Source of the DNA: Ligula intestinalis
Lineage: Eukaryota > Platyhelminthes > Cestoda > Diphyllobothriidea > Diphyllobothriidae
DNA length: 64,000 nt
NCBI GenBank assembly: GCA_036362985.1
Contig: JAYGXS010000003.1
Span: 4,711,370 to 4,775,369 of the forward strand
Reading direction: 5' to 3'
In this document: positions 45,565 to 57,670 of the stretch, one piece after another
How positions within the stretch are numbered: position 1 is the stretch's first letter
How the letters are laid out: each line of letters begins with the position of its first letter
Notes under the pieces: generated by a model
What the model was told of the DNA's origin: nothing
The model's input: only the letters and a program-made list of their open reading frames with translations
The model's database searches: none
Program-made: the position numbers and the translations under genes

Positions 45565-47150
45565 GGACAAGGTTACTGAAGTAAATTGGCCCCGATGTGT
45601 AATAAAGCGACTGCGTACTCACGCAGCTTACTTAATCTTTGCATATGTTAACGATACGGGAGCCCAAATCCAACTGGCGCCAGCTTTGGATGAACCATTC
45701 GTGCGTGAATAGATATTCGAAAGCAGTCAGTTGCAGCTACTTGGAGGCAGCCACCAGGCACCGAATTGGCTATTGTTTCATTAATGTTCCACGATTTAAC
45801 AAGTTACCTTAGAATTGGCAAAAAACGTGCTATAAGTAGTCTACTTATAATTCATAAGAGATAGGTTATTTTATATTTCTGTTCATAATACGTTTTGTTT
45901 TTAGTTTATCATTACGTTTTAGGGTTATAATTTACTTGCGTCAATTCAGCTGCGTGCAATTTACCTGTGTTTCTTTACTTTACCCTATTTTTTTATTTAA
46001 GTAGCAATGTTGGCATTTTTAGGCATTAAACATATTTTATAGTTTACTCAACCGTGTTAAGTTTATTTTGGAGTACCACATTTATTATTACTTTATCTTA
46101 TTTTTATGTTTGATCATTTATCGTTTATCTTATTCACCTCACTTAAGATTGCCTTTGTTTATCCGCAGAATTTAGTTTTCGCCATTTAGTTTTAAGATAA
46201 GTTTGTTAAGCATACTTTCGTTTGAATTTATTTTGTAAGTTAACGTTCGTTTTAGTTCAGTTTGTCTTTTACCTTAAAATGTATTAGTGTCATATGGTGC
46301 GTTTACTTTTTGGAAATTTAACCTTGGAAATACCTAGGTGTTTGCGTTGTTTCGCAAATTCGAACAGTGCTGGACACCCGCGAAGTTGCCCATAAAAGTT
46401 ATGGCGCGCTCATTTGTTGCCGAACGTTAGACTATCTAAATAAGTAATCCTGTCTTTTCAATTGTAATATTTTTTAGTTTTTCTATTTATATTTAATTAA
46501 CTCTTTAAAACCCAAAGTGTATAATCCTTATTTCCACCAGCGCCGTATAACATATTGATGTACTTTTGGGACCTGCATTTAACGTCCAAAAATGTTTTTG
46601 TCGGTCCCAATAATGGCTTAATTTCCCAGATGCAGAGTTGCTGTTTACAAGATAACTGCTAATTGATGCCAGGCTGCAGCGGCTTCCGAAAGGTACAAAT
46701 TAACTGCTTTTTTATTTTTTTCGCGTTTTTTGCCGCACCGCTTATGTAATCATGCTGGATTAATAGCTCTTTGCATATTATACATGATAAAAAAGTATGG
46801 TGATGTTGCAAGCAGGCTGTGCTGAACTCCGGAGAGAACTGAGCAAGGAAACGTTACAAAAAAACATGGGCATCTAGCATGCGGTGGTCGAAAAAAACTC
46901 CAGGCAGCAATGTAAAACAAAAGACGCAAAATACATGCGTTTATCTTTATAAAAAAATATTTTCCTCATGAGGTTGACTAATTATATGGACGTGGGTGCA
47001 ATGCGAAGAACTAATATTCTTACCGATTTAAGCGAAAAAGAAATTCAAGAAAATAGCTCAGTAAAATAAGGTGCAAATGATTGCCCACATGTGTTTATGC
47101 ACAGGAAATTCTCAAACTACAGTCTAATCTGCCCTCCCTGTGACTAAATA
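45565..47150. other. T-rich, strand-biased DNA without recognised genes
   Basis: From about 45860 to 46300 the plus strand is strongly enriched in T over A, with recurring gttttag, tttatt and ttacttt words. No open frame of note occurs here. It could be an old untranslated tail or a decayed minisatellite. Confidence 0.45.
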
Positions 47151-47156
47151 TGATGA

Positions 47157-47540
47157 ATGGAATTCTTTACATCGGTACTACAGTGCATAGAGGGTGCGGT
47201 TCCCAAAAAAGATCGATCAACCGTAACCAATAGATGTCGAATTTATCGCTTAGGAGTGAACTTCATGCGGTATCAGTTTAACTGCCTACAGTGGACATTT
47301 GGAGGACTACTGGATGAACAAATTAAAGGCAACCCTCAATGGACTGTTGTCTTTTAGTCAGGACTACTGAAATGGTTCTTCAACAAATTGAAGAGTTATT
47401 TCTCCCTAAGTATCAACCGCAGAGTTTGGTAAATTATGCCGATAACACAATCAAAATTGTCAAAACATCCGACATTGAGCACCTCAAAGCACGAAAAGCT
47501 GCAAATACTTCACTGCCTGGCAGGCATGTAATGTAATTTA
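47157..47540 (+). pseudogene. Penelope-like element RT fragment (old, third lineage)
   Basis: Two adjoining frames make up the middle of a PLE reverse transcriptase. The first gives KKDRSTVTNRCRIYRLG, then CLQWTFGG, and EQIKGNPQW where PLEs read a GTPMGS motif B. The second gives TTEMVLQQIEELFLPKYQPQS, the helix before motif C. Motif C itself is YADNTIKIVK in place of YVDDTFVIV, so the second catalytic aspartate is Asn. SDIEHLKA follows, then the match stops near 47540. It differs from families 1 and 2 in the helix sequence and is probably an older, separate PLE lineage. Neither end nor the endonuclease is present. Confidence 0.75.
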
Positions 47541-47544
47541 TCGA

Positions 47545-48100
47545 AAGCTATGCATGTTCGCCATATACCCGTTCTCAATACTCTGATGGGAATTTTGGCA
47601 ACATTAAACAGTAAGTATATACGCCTGATTTTATACGTTCATTCATAATTTTTTTAGAAACAGCTAACAGAGGAAGCAGAAGAAAAGAATGGACGTGAAC
47701 GTTTACCTGTGCATAAAATAATTGTACCTTTTAAAGAAAAATTCAATTAATTGCGTCATATTGGTTCCAGATTTCCCAAAAAAAACGTTTTTAAGACAGG
47801 TTTGGTTAAAAATGTTTGGTTTAAATCATGTGACCTTTGTCACTGGATCACTATAACGTGTTGACTTTTCACTGATGACCTAAGGAACTGTGGCAAAATT
47901 AAGCCACCCCTGCTACCGAAGCGTCCGGGAGCACGATAATTTTTTAAACATTAAAGTCCAATTAAGGCATGACAAGAAATGTTGCGAAACCGTAGCGAGA
48001 GTGGTCCTCAACGGTTAGCTTTTCAATATGTTTAAGCCTGGGACAAATTTGACAGAACTGACGTGAATTTATCGAACAGAGAGGTTAATTTGCCAATACA
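47545..48100. other. No gene recognised
   Basis: AT-rich spacer between two PLE fragments of different lineages. Confidence 0.45.
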
Positions 48101-49412
48101 AGCGAACACTCGTGTTCCAGGAAGCAATTGAGAAGAAGACGACTAGATCGCTGGGACAATACGTTTATTAGCCTGACGTTTCGATATTCATCGCGGGTTC
48201 ATCATCAGAGACATGAGTAGCAAAAAGGTTAAGTATGCACAGACGTTTGCAGTATTTATGGACACATTCATTACTGCAAGCATAAAGCGACAATTATCGT
48301 TAATTGCCTTTTTGTGCGTTGACTGCTTGTTGGAAGGCACGCGGGCTCTGACCTCGTGAACTTTCGTCACGGGCGGTGAGCTCGAGCATGCTGATTTCTC
48401 GGCCGTATGGCTCCCCGGTGTTGGCGTACGATGAGGCTTTGGCCTGCTCATTCCTGAAGTGACGGGTTGCTTTGGCCAAATTGAATCTCAGGATTGAATA
48501 TGGATAGGGAAATTCGTTGCACTTTTTGATGGATTGGGGGCCCGTGAATCATGACTCAAGTAGTTTTCGGCTCACCCGATTGTCACCTCTTGCGAGAATT
48601 TCGGTCTTATCAAATTTGAAGCTGTGGCCGGGTCTCGTCGAATGAGCCGCATATTAGGAATTGGCATCATTTCGCCGCACTGCAGCCACGTGTTCGGTAA
48701 TTCGTGTCTTGAGAATTCTGCCAGTTTCTCCGACATATTTGCTTTGACCGCAACTGCAACAGATCCTGTAGACGACCCCGATGTTTCTTGTCATAGCAGT
48801 GGGTTTTGTGGCTTCATTATGTGAAGCCTTATGGTTGCCTCTGCCCTGTGTGTGACTCCAACTCCAAGTGGTGCGAGGAGGCGGCCGACGGTTTTCAATA
48901 CGTTTTTGACGTACGGGATCGAACGCCAAATCTTGGGGTGGTTGCGCTTTTTAGGCCATCTCGCTTGCGCAAGCACCGGTTGAAGAATTTGCGCATGCAG
49001 CTATTCTCTCTGAGCACCCGTTGAAGGTATTCTTTCTTGGGAACTTTATCTTCCCATTCGCTGCAGTGCGTCTCAACGCGCCGATAGAGCGTCTTCAAGC
49101 ATCTGCGTTTGTGGCTGATTGGGTGGTTGCTGTTGCCATTCATTACTTGCATCGTGTTTGTCGCTTTCCTGAATACTTTAGTCTTTAGACAATTACAATC
49201 TTTACGACAAACGAAGACATCAAGAAAAGCCAGCTGGTTTTTTTCTTTTTACTCCATCGTAAATTAGATGTCAGGAGAGACGCTATTAAGGCGTTCCTTG
49301 AACGTGAGCACCTGATCCCGTTAAATGACGACGAATGTGTCATCCACATACCAAGCCCGGAATTTCAGTTTAAGGTGTTCGAAACCAGCGACTCCAGCCG
49401 CTGCATGACCAC
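48101..49412 (-). pseudogene. Family-1 Penelope-like element, copy C (5'-truncated)
   Basis: Reading leftwards from 49412: MQRLESLVSNT, then RT motif C intact as YVDDTFVVI (49324-49350), then a broken stretch. The linker frame (48895-49152) has NHPISHKRRC, VETHCSEWEDKV, YLQRVLRENSC and NRCLRKRDGL. The GIY-YIG frame (48654-48929) has YRICCSCGQ, KYVGETGRILKTR and EHVAAVRRNDANS, ending in a stop. Unlike copies A and B, it reads AVRR here, so it lacks their shared TGA. The tail runs to 48101. RT motifs A and B are missing because the copy begins just before motif C; what lies upstream (49413 on) is unrelated. The endonuclease frame looks the least damaged of the three copies. Confidence 0.9.
48178..48208 (-). 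ncRNA. Hammerhead-like core in PLE tail (copy C)
   Basis: On the minus strand CTGATGA is exact, followed by tgaacccgcgatgaatatc and then GAAAC. Sister copy D has aatcc and ggatgtc arms there that can pair with one bulge. Of the PLE tails, this one keeps the core best. Confidence 0.4.
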
Positions 49413-51410
49413 CATGCAACCATAGGCAGCTAAGGCAAAATGCTGTCTTGTTATAAGAGCGGTTTAATAAGCTTTGGTTATATATAGTTTTGCAGATTTT
49501 CCAGGGATAAATGCGATTAAACTGGGAAAGCACTTTCAGCAAACGTTCCTTAATTCCGCACAAAGGAAGCTGAATGTCCAACCTATAACAAAACCTGCCC
49601 AGTACATTTCCAATAGTCAATCTTCCTATAAGAGGATTCACCATGCCATCATAGTAGGTCCAAATCATGCACAACTAAAAATGATAGACGTAATTCACTG
49701 ATCGCACGAGAGAACAGCAAAAAACGATGTAATCGGAATAATCGGACGATTTGGAATATCTTTTGACGAACATCCATATTAATCTTTTGAGCTTTTAGCT
49801 GGGAGTAACGCTTTATTTTTATTTAAAGTTAAAACTTGCAGTAGGCTATCCGGAAATGGGTACGATTTTTTAGAGAACGGTCTTTGCTCCTGAAAAGCAT
49901 GCGTACGTATGTTAAAGAGTGGCCGCAAAAGCCTGGTAGAATCATGGCTTTAACAGGGTTCTGAGATTAGCAACAATCACGTGGTTTATACATTATTTAG
50001 TTAGGCTTGGGAACGCTTTAAAATATTTGAATTAATAAAAAAACTTTGGAAAGATATTTACGAAGACTAAAGACGATGTATTCTGAGTTATAATCATGCA
50101 TTTTGAGCACAAGTGCAGCTTGTGTATTCAAATGTCCTTTTTTTTCTCTCAAGTAAAAGGAAAGCGAACTGCTTTGGCCAAACATACGCATTTGGATGGA
50201 GGCAAACTCAGTAACAGGTCAAAATGTTAACAAAATAGTGTTGCCCTCTCGTTGTACAAACATTTAGGGATATATAAATTTCATAAACGAATAAGGAAGC
50301 ATGATTTTCTCTAAAGGGCTTATATGGACTTACTTCATCATATAAAGATAGTAAGTCTGAGAGCGCAAATTAAAAGAGAGTGTCAAAAAATGTTTCCCTA
50401 CGAGGAAAACTAACGGTTATTGATCAGTATGTGCACACGAAGAGTTGCTGATTTTAAGCCATACCCCTAAACATCATGTTTTGGCAAACGGTCATGCTTT
50501 ATGCAGCGATCATTAAACAGAACTTCGTATAACAGTCTGCCCAAAAGGCAGGCATATATTTGTGCCTGCAACATCCTATCCGATAAAATGTTGGAAGTGA
50601 ATTACACTCTGTCAAACTGAAAACAAGCCATTGTTATAACGTTCAGAATCTGGTGTAGATTTGTAAGGTATATCGGGCTGTTTGGATATAAATAGTTCCT
50701 TTTTTGTCACCAGCAAATATTAGAGTCTGCAAATAATGTTCACTCAAGTAATTATCATGGTAATCCTTTAGTTTCAAAGTCCTTACTGAAAACAAGCACG
50801 CAGTACCAAATTACGTCTTCTTTGACATTTGAGCAGACATACGTTGTGTCTTTCTGATTCAATATGCATTTTTTTCCTTGAAATATGTTTATTTGTAACT
50901 GCAATTTAAATTGCACCCAGAGTTTTTGAATAATATGCTGCATACTTCCCGTATATGGAAGTGTGAACACTAGTAAGACGAATTGGTCAGTGATCCTAAG
51001 GTTTAGGAGAGATGTGGACTAAATTTACAGTCGAAAAGCAAAATCACTTAATGGAAATGTAAGATGCCTTAACAATACCTATATCCCGACCGTAAAATAT
51101 GTCATAATGTTGAAGATTTGCAAAATTAAATAGGTTCAATTTCTGAGGGCAACCGTCAAAAAATACCCCACCTGTTACCAAAGATTATTATTTACAATAC
51201 TATTGAGCGTTTAGCTTATTAAATATTTTTTTAACATAAATATGTATCATATAACAGCCGGAAATTGTAACATTGTGTTATTTTTTGTTTGTGCGTGTGT
51301 TTTAATTTTTGGAACCACGTCGCCAGTAAAAAATGGTCGGATTTGGCTGCACAATAATTAATATTCAAGCACTACTACAGCACGTTTTTGAATCAAAAAT
51401 CTTAAAAATA
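49413..51410. other. AT-rich stretch without recognised genes
   Basis: The frame 49321-49674 begins outside the PLE and reads into it; its first two thirds match nothing known. Otherwise only short frames. Confidence 0.45.
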
Positions 51411-51415
51411 CAATT

Positions 51416-51475
51416 CTTGTTCCAGTGATCGCATTTTGTTTTTCTATACTGCCTCCTGGAACTCATATGTTCGTT
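51416..51475 (+). repeat. Family-1 PLE tail scrap
   Basis: Ttgttccagtgatcgcattt, then tttttctatactgcctcctg and gaactcatatg follow the order of the terminal PLE tail (cccagcgatcgagtc, a TTCTTCTTCTC tract, cttcctgg, gacacg). Confidence 0.5.
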
Positions 51476-51479
51476 TTTA

Positions 51480-52635
51480 TAAGTAATCCAAAATATAATT
51501 TATAGAATTGATAATCTTCTGCACTCTCTTAATGTACATACAATGATGTGAATGTATTGTCATTTTAAACATTGAGCATGGACTATCTGTTTTAAAATTT
51601 AGAAACGGAAGCCATAGTGTATGTAAGAAACTAATCCATCATATTTCGTACTCTATGCATTCTGACTGTGGATTTAAATTAAAATATTATGGCCTAATCC
51701 GACCTTTCCAAGATTTTATCCTGGGTTTGCACCTTACTTTCTTGAGTGAACACATGTGCGCCATATCTTTACTCACTCACTTGGATAGGTTCATTGAATA
51801 CGAGATTTACGCACTAAAAATGAGCAATATATGCACTTAAATACTATGTTTGTAAGGCCTAAATGCTGCGATGGGCAAGATTTTTGGGCACCCAACGAAG
51901 GAAAGCGAAATAACAATTAATGAAATTATGTCGGATAGCATATTTTCATTTAAACATACGCACCGCTTACCAAATAACCTAGAAACGATTAGACCATAAT
52001 AATTTAGAACCTGTCAAGGAATAAAAAGCAAATGCACTTTCAAGTAAGCACTTGAAGTCAACATGCATTTAATACCAAGCGTGAAATAAACAATTACAAC
52101 CTTGCTCTGGCTTTCAATTTCTAAAGTTTATGTGTTTCGATGTTTATCTCAATTTAAAAAGTTCATGAACTGTTAATTTCCCTGCAGCATATCACTGGCC
52201 GATTAACTCGCATAGCCGTCTTGAAACATTTTTTCTATTTTACTAAGACACTTCTTTGCTGACTATTTGAAGACTTCGCTTCAAAGCCTTATGGTTTTTG
52301 AATGCTTTTGCGTACACTTGACTTTCGATTCTACAGAATTTGTATTATTTCGACTATGCTAGCAGTAATCATTTAATTTAAACGCATTTAACTTTGTTTC
52401 ACTGATAAGGAACGTAGATCTAACATATTCTATTACAAAATGACCCTAAGAAGTCTCTTATCGTAAAAAAGCCATCCGCTCAATCCATCAAATTATGCGA
52501 GGCTCGTGTAAATGGGCTCGGGCGAAAGAAGCAATCATTTTTTTTAAATTCTTCTTTAAAAAAAAACATCAGAGAGGATTTTGTTATGCAAAGTAAGAAG
52601 GCAGCACTAGCACATTCCATGAATTATGCTCCGCA
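51480..52635. other. No gene recognised
   Basis: AT-rich, short frames only. Confidence 0.45.
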
Positions 52636-52639
52636 AAAA

Positions 52640-54035
52640 AAGACGTTGCGATAAGATAACCTAAAAAAGGTTACCGTATGTCAAAGATGTCACTGATAAC
52701 ATTCAAATAAATGGCTTTTTTTCTAAATGAATTTCATCCTCGTTTTTTTGTTTGTCAGATGCATCTTAGAATTGAAATGCACTTCACATTTTGCTGTAAT
52801 TTATATCGTAACACAGTGTTTTACAGATTTGATTTGCATGCTACAAAGTCATCACATATTTGGTTTCACGTAAAACAGCTAAAATATTCTTCTGAAAAAG
52901 CTCTTATCGGCCATATTTTGGACCTATCTCAGGCCTTACGGCTATTTTCGTCTATATTTTGATTAATTAAATATGCAGCATCCGGTAAATCTATGTTATG
53001 GTTATGGTGGTTTCTGACCTAATCAAAGTGGTCCACCCTGTCTATGTCCCCGGAAAATATATCCTTCCCTTACATAGGGGTATTAGGAATGAGATTACAG
53101 ATAAAACCTGATGCAAGATAAACCTTTCAGACTAAAACGAAGGGAGATTTGCCACATGCAGAATTCATACAACATCAACTCTCTAGCTGTTGTTTTCGTT
53201 TAGCTTAAATGTTGATTATGACAATTTCGGCTTTTATTTTAATTTTTTAGCTGATATTGCTAATATTACGATACTCTAAATTTTGCGTCAACCAATCATC
53301 AAAATTTGCCACATTTTATCCGGAGTTAAAATTATTAGCATGAATAATGTTTCTAATACATATACCTAATCACCACATATAAAAAGTATTTTAAAATAAT
53401 TGTTGGTGGAATAGTTCTCTTCGGACAGTCAAGTCAAAAAATTCCCTTATTTACTTAAACTTAAGATGACTGAATTTATTCCATTGACCAGAGCATTTTT
53501 TTATTTAGATCAAAAAAATGGGTTGTTAAATAATATATATTTCTTTAATATTTTCACAATATACTGGAACACTTGGTAGGCCAGTACTTTAAGATTAATC
53601 GCTTAGTTAACCATGACCTCCAATTTCCGAAGTTAGTAATTATTCAGTTATACTCTATGCGCAAAACACTTTCAAGAATAGTTAGGAGGTTTACTGTCTA
53701 AGACAGTTGTCAACTTTTATTTCCGATGAATTCAGTAACAGTCATTTGAAGGTACGGGTCATACAAAAAAAATTAACATTGTTGATGGCATTTGTAAAGC
53801 AGAGGCCGTCATTGCTAGGTGCATCACCAACCGCCAAAGTCACCGAAATCCGCATAGTATTACTCAGACATTTAGATCAGTGTATACGTAAAAATAACTT
53901 GATAACTGCTTCCCTTTACATGTGCCACGGACTACTGTTTTTGGCTTAAGGCCTTGCCTACTAATTTATGTCTGGTTTGTTCAAATATACCCTATCATTT
54001 AGTAAGATCGTAAAGGCAGGAGACAGATCAAGCAC
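52640..54035 (+). repeat. R6 direct duplication, unit 1
   Basis: Matches unit 2 (54060-55490) almost end to end, in order: gatgtcactgataa, aaataaatggc, ttttgtttgtcag, ttttacagatttg, tttgcatgctac, atatttggt-like, cagctaaaatat, ggcct-acggctattttcgtctatattttg, taaatctat, gtaattattcagtta-like, tgtcaactt, catacaaa, catcaccaac-like, and gcttaaggcc near the end. It includes an R10 copy (52670-52815). Short frames at 52711-52962 and 53707-53949 are not kept open in unit 2, so coding is unlikely. Confidence 0.75.
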
Positions 54036-54059
54036 ATTCCAAGACGTTTGCACCTCAAA

Positions 54060-55490
54060 AAACAAAGACGTTGAGATAGCATTTCGTACAATAATATACC
54101 GTATTTCGAAGATGTCAGTGATAAAAGTCAAATAAAAGTTTTTTTCTAATTTGATGTCGTCCTCATTGTCCTGTTTGTTAGATGAACCTTGAACGTAGTA
54201 AATACTTTACCTTCTGCTGTAATGTACATCGAAACACAGTTTTACAGATTTGTTTTGCATGCTACGACACCATCAAATATTTAGTCCTGAGTAAAACACC
54301 TCAAATATACCTCTGAAAATGCTTTTTTTCGCAAATTTGGGCCGGTTTTAGGCCTCACGGCTATTTTGTCTATATTTTAGTTAATTAAACAAGCATTATT
54401 CAATAAATCTATCTTATGGTAAAAATGGTTTCTGAGCTAACTAAACTGCTCTGCCTTGTCAATTTCCGCGGTAAATATTTCATTCCCTTGGATCGGCATA
54501 CTTACAATGGGATTGACGATAACACTTTATGAAAAATTATTTTTTCAGACTTAAATGAATGGAGATTAGCCAGGTACAAAATTCATGCAACAAAAACACT
54601 ACACTTGTTGTTTTTGTCGAGCATAGATCTTGTTTGTGATTATTCTTGTGTTTACTTTATTTGGGAGCTTATTTTGCGAATATTACGAGACTTCGAATGT
54701 CCTACCAAATATTTATCTAAATTTGTCCCATTTTATCCGAAATGTAAAGTATTTACAAGAAAAATGTTTGTAATAGATCTATCCAATCAGGACATCCAAA
54801 AATTCGTATTTTTCAATAATCCTCATAACTGGTGAAATAATCCCTGATGTAAGGAATTCCTTTGGACATTGCGTTAAGTTGACATCCAATTTTGTCTTTG
54901 GTTGGATACGGTGAAGTAAAAAAATCCCTCAATTACTTCAGCTAAAGTTGACTGGATATATTACATTGGCCAGAACAGTTTGTTTTTGATTCAGTTCAGG
55001 AAAATAAGAAATAAAATAAAAAGATATTTGTGAAATATTTTTACAATATACTAGAACACTGGATACGCCAATGCTTTAAAAATTAGCGCCCGCTGGACGT
55101 CCGATCCCCAAAATTAGTAATTATTTATTAATACTCAACGCGCAAAATGCTTTGAAGAATAATGAAGTGTTTTACTGTGTGAGATATTTGTCAACTGTTT
55201 TTTGAGATAAATATAGTTTCAGTTATTTGAAGGTTCCTGTCATACACTCAAGAAAAGTGGAAAATTTGATGGTTCATTGACAGCACAGACCGTAATCGCT
55301 AGGTCCATCACAAACCACGAAGGTCGGACAATCCGCGCAGTATTTACTAGACATTAAGGTAAGTTTTGAGGTAAAAGCACTCGGTAACTGCTGACCGTAG
55401 CCTGTGTAACGGACTATTGTATTTAGCTTAAGGCCCTCACCCCTAGTTTTGTCTTTTTTATTCAAACATATCCTGTCGTTATTAACATTG
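54060..55490 (+). repeat. R6 direct duplication, unit 2
   Basis: The partner of 52640-54035, adjacent and in the same orientation, with roughly 70 percent identity by eye and many small indels. It includes an R10 copy at 54100-54250. Confidence 0.75.
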
Positions 55491-55584
55491 CTGGTAGAGT
55501 GCCGCTTACAAATCGTAATCTCCTCTGCAATGTGAGATTCTTACTTACACATGAATACTTATTTATAAAATCCAGGGCACTATA

Positions 55585-55930
55585 TTTTTAGCACTGCTCA
55601 GGAATAAACGGACCATCGACTATTATTTCTGACTTCCAAACATAATCTTATGTAGGCATTCATGAATACTATTTCGTCGAATAGATACTTAAACGGTTTA
55701 AAGGATAATTAACTAGTACGTAGTCTGACTGATTAGTCAGTTATTTACGCAGATGGATCCCTCAGATTAAAAACATTTTTCAGAAAAATCAAGCTGCGCT
55801 GAACAAGATCAAAATTAAAGGTGGCTAATTTTAAAATGAAAATTTCGCAGCTAATTGCTGGTAAGCTGTCAAATGTAAGCTCCCCTCACGCTGTACTAAG
55901 TGGATATTTCGAGCAGCGTAAGGGGTAAGT
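55585..55930 (+). repeat. R7 dispersed repeat, copy 2
   Basis: The partner of 43165-43470. It starts shortly after R6 unit 2. Confidence 0.55.
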
Positions 55931-56496
55931 TAACGTGACGCAGTTTTATCTCGGCTGTTCTAGATAGCGTTTCCGCTGATGGCAGATAATCAAGTGCAGG
56001 CTTTGGCATTTCTCTTATAAGCGGCTTGAAAGCAGTTACAATGACACTTGACAGTGGCTTATTTCAAGTACGGGAAAAACCAGGTCGCCACATGATCACG
56101 TTATTATCAGGACAAATCATCATGCGGTTCTTTCATGCCCAGCGTAATAATGTTTATATGTAGATAATGGAATAATTTTCAGTCTACTTGTCTACCTAGC
56201 ACATTAAAATTGTATTTTCTATCCAATTCATTAACATCTTTTCTCGGAACAAGCAAGTACGGAGTCAATTGATGGCTATTTAAGTAATGATTGTGTCTAG
56301 ACCACTACTATCAATCATCCCACGTTGGATGTTAAAATGCAGGGATCACTAAGTGAGTGGTTTAATATGTACCTAACCCCATATTGTTGTCCCAGGCGGC
56401 AGCGGTCACTGGGGAAGCCAGGGCTAGTGTTGACTTCGTCCAACCAGGGAGCATGAGACAGTGGTGGCAGCAGCTTAAGCAGGATTGCAAAGCAGG
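55931..56496. other. No gene recognised
   Basis: Contains a moderately GC-rich part at 56390-56470 with no recognised motif. Confidence 0.4.
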
Positions 56497-56745
56497 TTGA
56501 ATTGGTTTGCTATTGGTTTGTTGCAAGTTTCCCGAGGACATATCGACTGTAAGAGTCTTCGCTGCACCTGCCGAGGAGTGGCTTATTCAAGTGGCCCTTA
56601 CGCAGGTGTGCTTGTTTGGACGCACGTGCATACGCAGGCGTGTGCGCATGTGTGTACGTGATTTAAATAGCTGAGGTCAACTGTTGTGGGGGGTCCCGGA
56701 ACGCTGAAAGACAGAAGATGCTGGCGCAGCCTCTTGGCTAACTCA
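56497..56745 (+). repeat. R8 duplicated segment, unit 1
   Basis: Matches 56895-57105: ttgaattggtttgctattgg, cccgagg, gtcttcgct, ggacgcacgtgc, tacgcaggcgtgtgcgc, gtgtgtacgtga, aaatagctgaggtcaactgt, tgaaagacagaagatgctgg. The alternating purine-pyrimidine run in the middle is unlike the surrounding DNA. Confidence 0.75.
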
Positions 56746-56894
56746 AGTGACCTTGATGTTATGGATCGATTTTTGCGTATGAATTCAATTTTGTAATTTA
56801 TCATCTTTTATTCTGTTTATGCAGTGAGTGCAAGCGGCTGATGAGCGCTCGCGAAATTTATGGTGCCATTACATTCTGCTACGTACGCTGTCTT

Positions 56895-57105
56895 CAAATT
56901 CAATTGGTTTGCTATTGGTGTTTTGCAATTTGTCCGAGGGGATGTCATCCGTAGATGTCTTCGCTTTATTATAAGCTTGCTTAATTGGACGCACGTGCCT
57001 ACGCAGGCGTGTGCGCACGTGTGTACGTGACTGAAATAGCTGAGGTCAACTGTTGTGGCCCCCAGAACCCTGAAGGACAGAGGATACTGGCGCAGCTGCG
57101 ATATC
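56895..57105 (+). repeat. R8 duplicated segment, unit 2
   Basis: The partner of 56497-56745, starting about 400 bp later. It contains cacgtgc and gcacgtg arms (about 56993-57020) around acgcaggcgt, a short inverted repeat with two CACGTG-type sites. A 138-codon minus-strand frame (56817-57233) crosses it, but the related frame in unit 1 is only partly kept. Confidence 0.75.
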
Positions 57106-57544
57106 AAGCTTTGCAGGGCAAAAGGCGCCAGTGAATGAAAGCGTTGGGACGATTTTTTGCGAAGACGCCTGACCTTTGTGCAGCGGGCCTTGAAGAACGA
57201 AGGGCTGACAGGAATTGTGGCCGTCCGCCACAAGTTAAAGTGGCTATCTAATACATAGGTGCTTTTTAATGCAACATCATTGAAGAAAGCTGTTCAAATA
57301 TAAGCTGGCCTTAAGAAAAGCTCAAATATCCCAGACATGCCAATTAATTGTCTGAGGCATTTTTGTGAACAGGAACAGGTTACCGGGTTAACTCTTAGTA
57401 ATTTAAGGATTAAATCATTCACTGTTATGTCTATCTTCAAGTTCATATCATACGGGACTTATTGCGTCAGAATTACGATGAAAAGTGTTAACTTATTGCC
57501 CAGAAGGTCAAATAGCCCATAGAGTATCGCCTCAAGACCTTCGC

Positions 57545-57670
57545 CTCCAAAAAGATTATATGTGAGAAAATCGAAGGCATTCCAATGGGCTCCCCAAAGG
57601 AAAGATTTTTTACGAAGGGTAAGAACTCAAAAATAGGGTAAGTAACGTAGACAACAATTTCGCTGTTGTC
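57545..57670 (+). pseudogene. Penelope-like element RT trace
   Basis: One frame gives ICEKIEGIPMGSP (57558-57596), matching the PLE motif B pattern (YExxxGTPMGSP). About 50 bases on, another frame gives NVDNNFAVV (57644-57670), matching motif C (YVDDTFxVV) with the second catalytic Asp changed to Asn. In intact elements the two motifs are about 35 residues apart; here the distance is shorter, so part has been deleted. Nothing else of the element was recognised. Confidence 0.65.

Noticed and set aside
56817..57233. Minus-strand frame of 138 codons with HVHTCAHACV
   Set aside because: The His/Cys-rich look comes from the GTGTGCGC-rich repeat DNA. The frame in the duplicate unit shares only about 20 residues before diverging.
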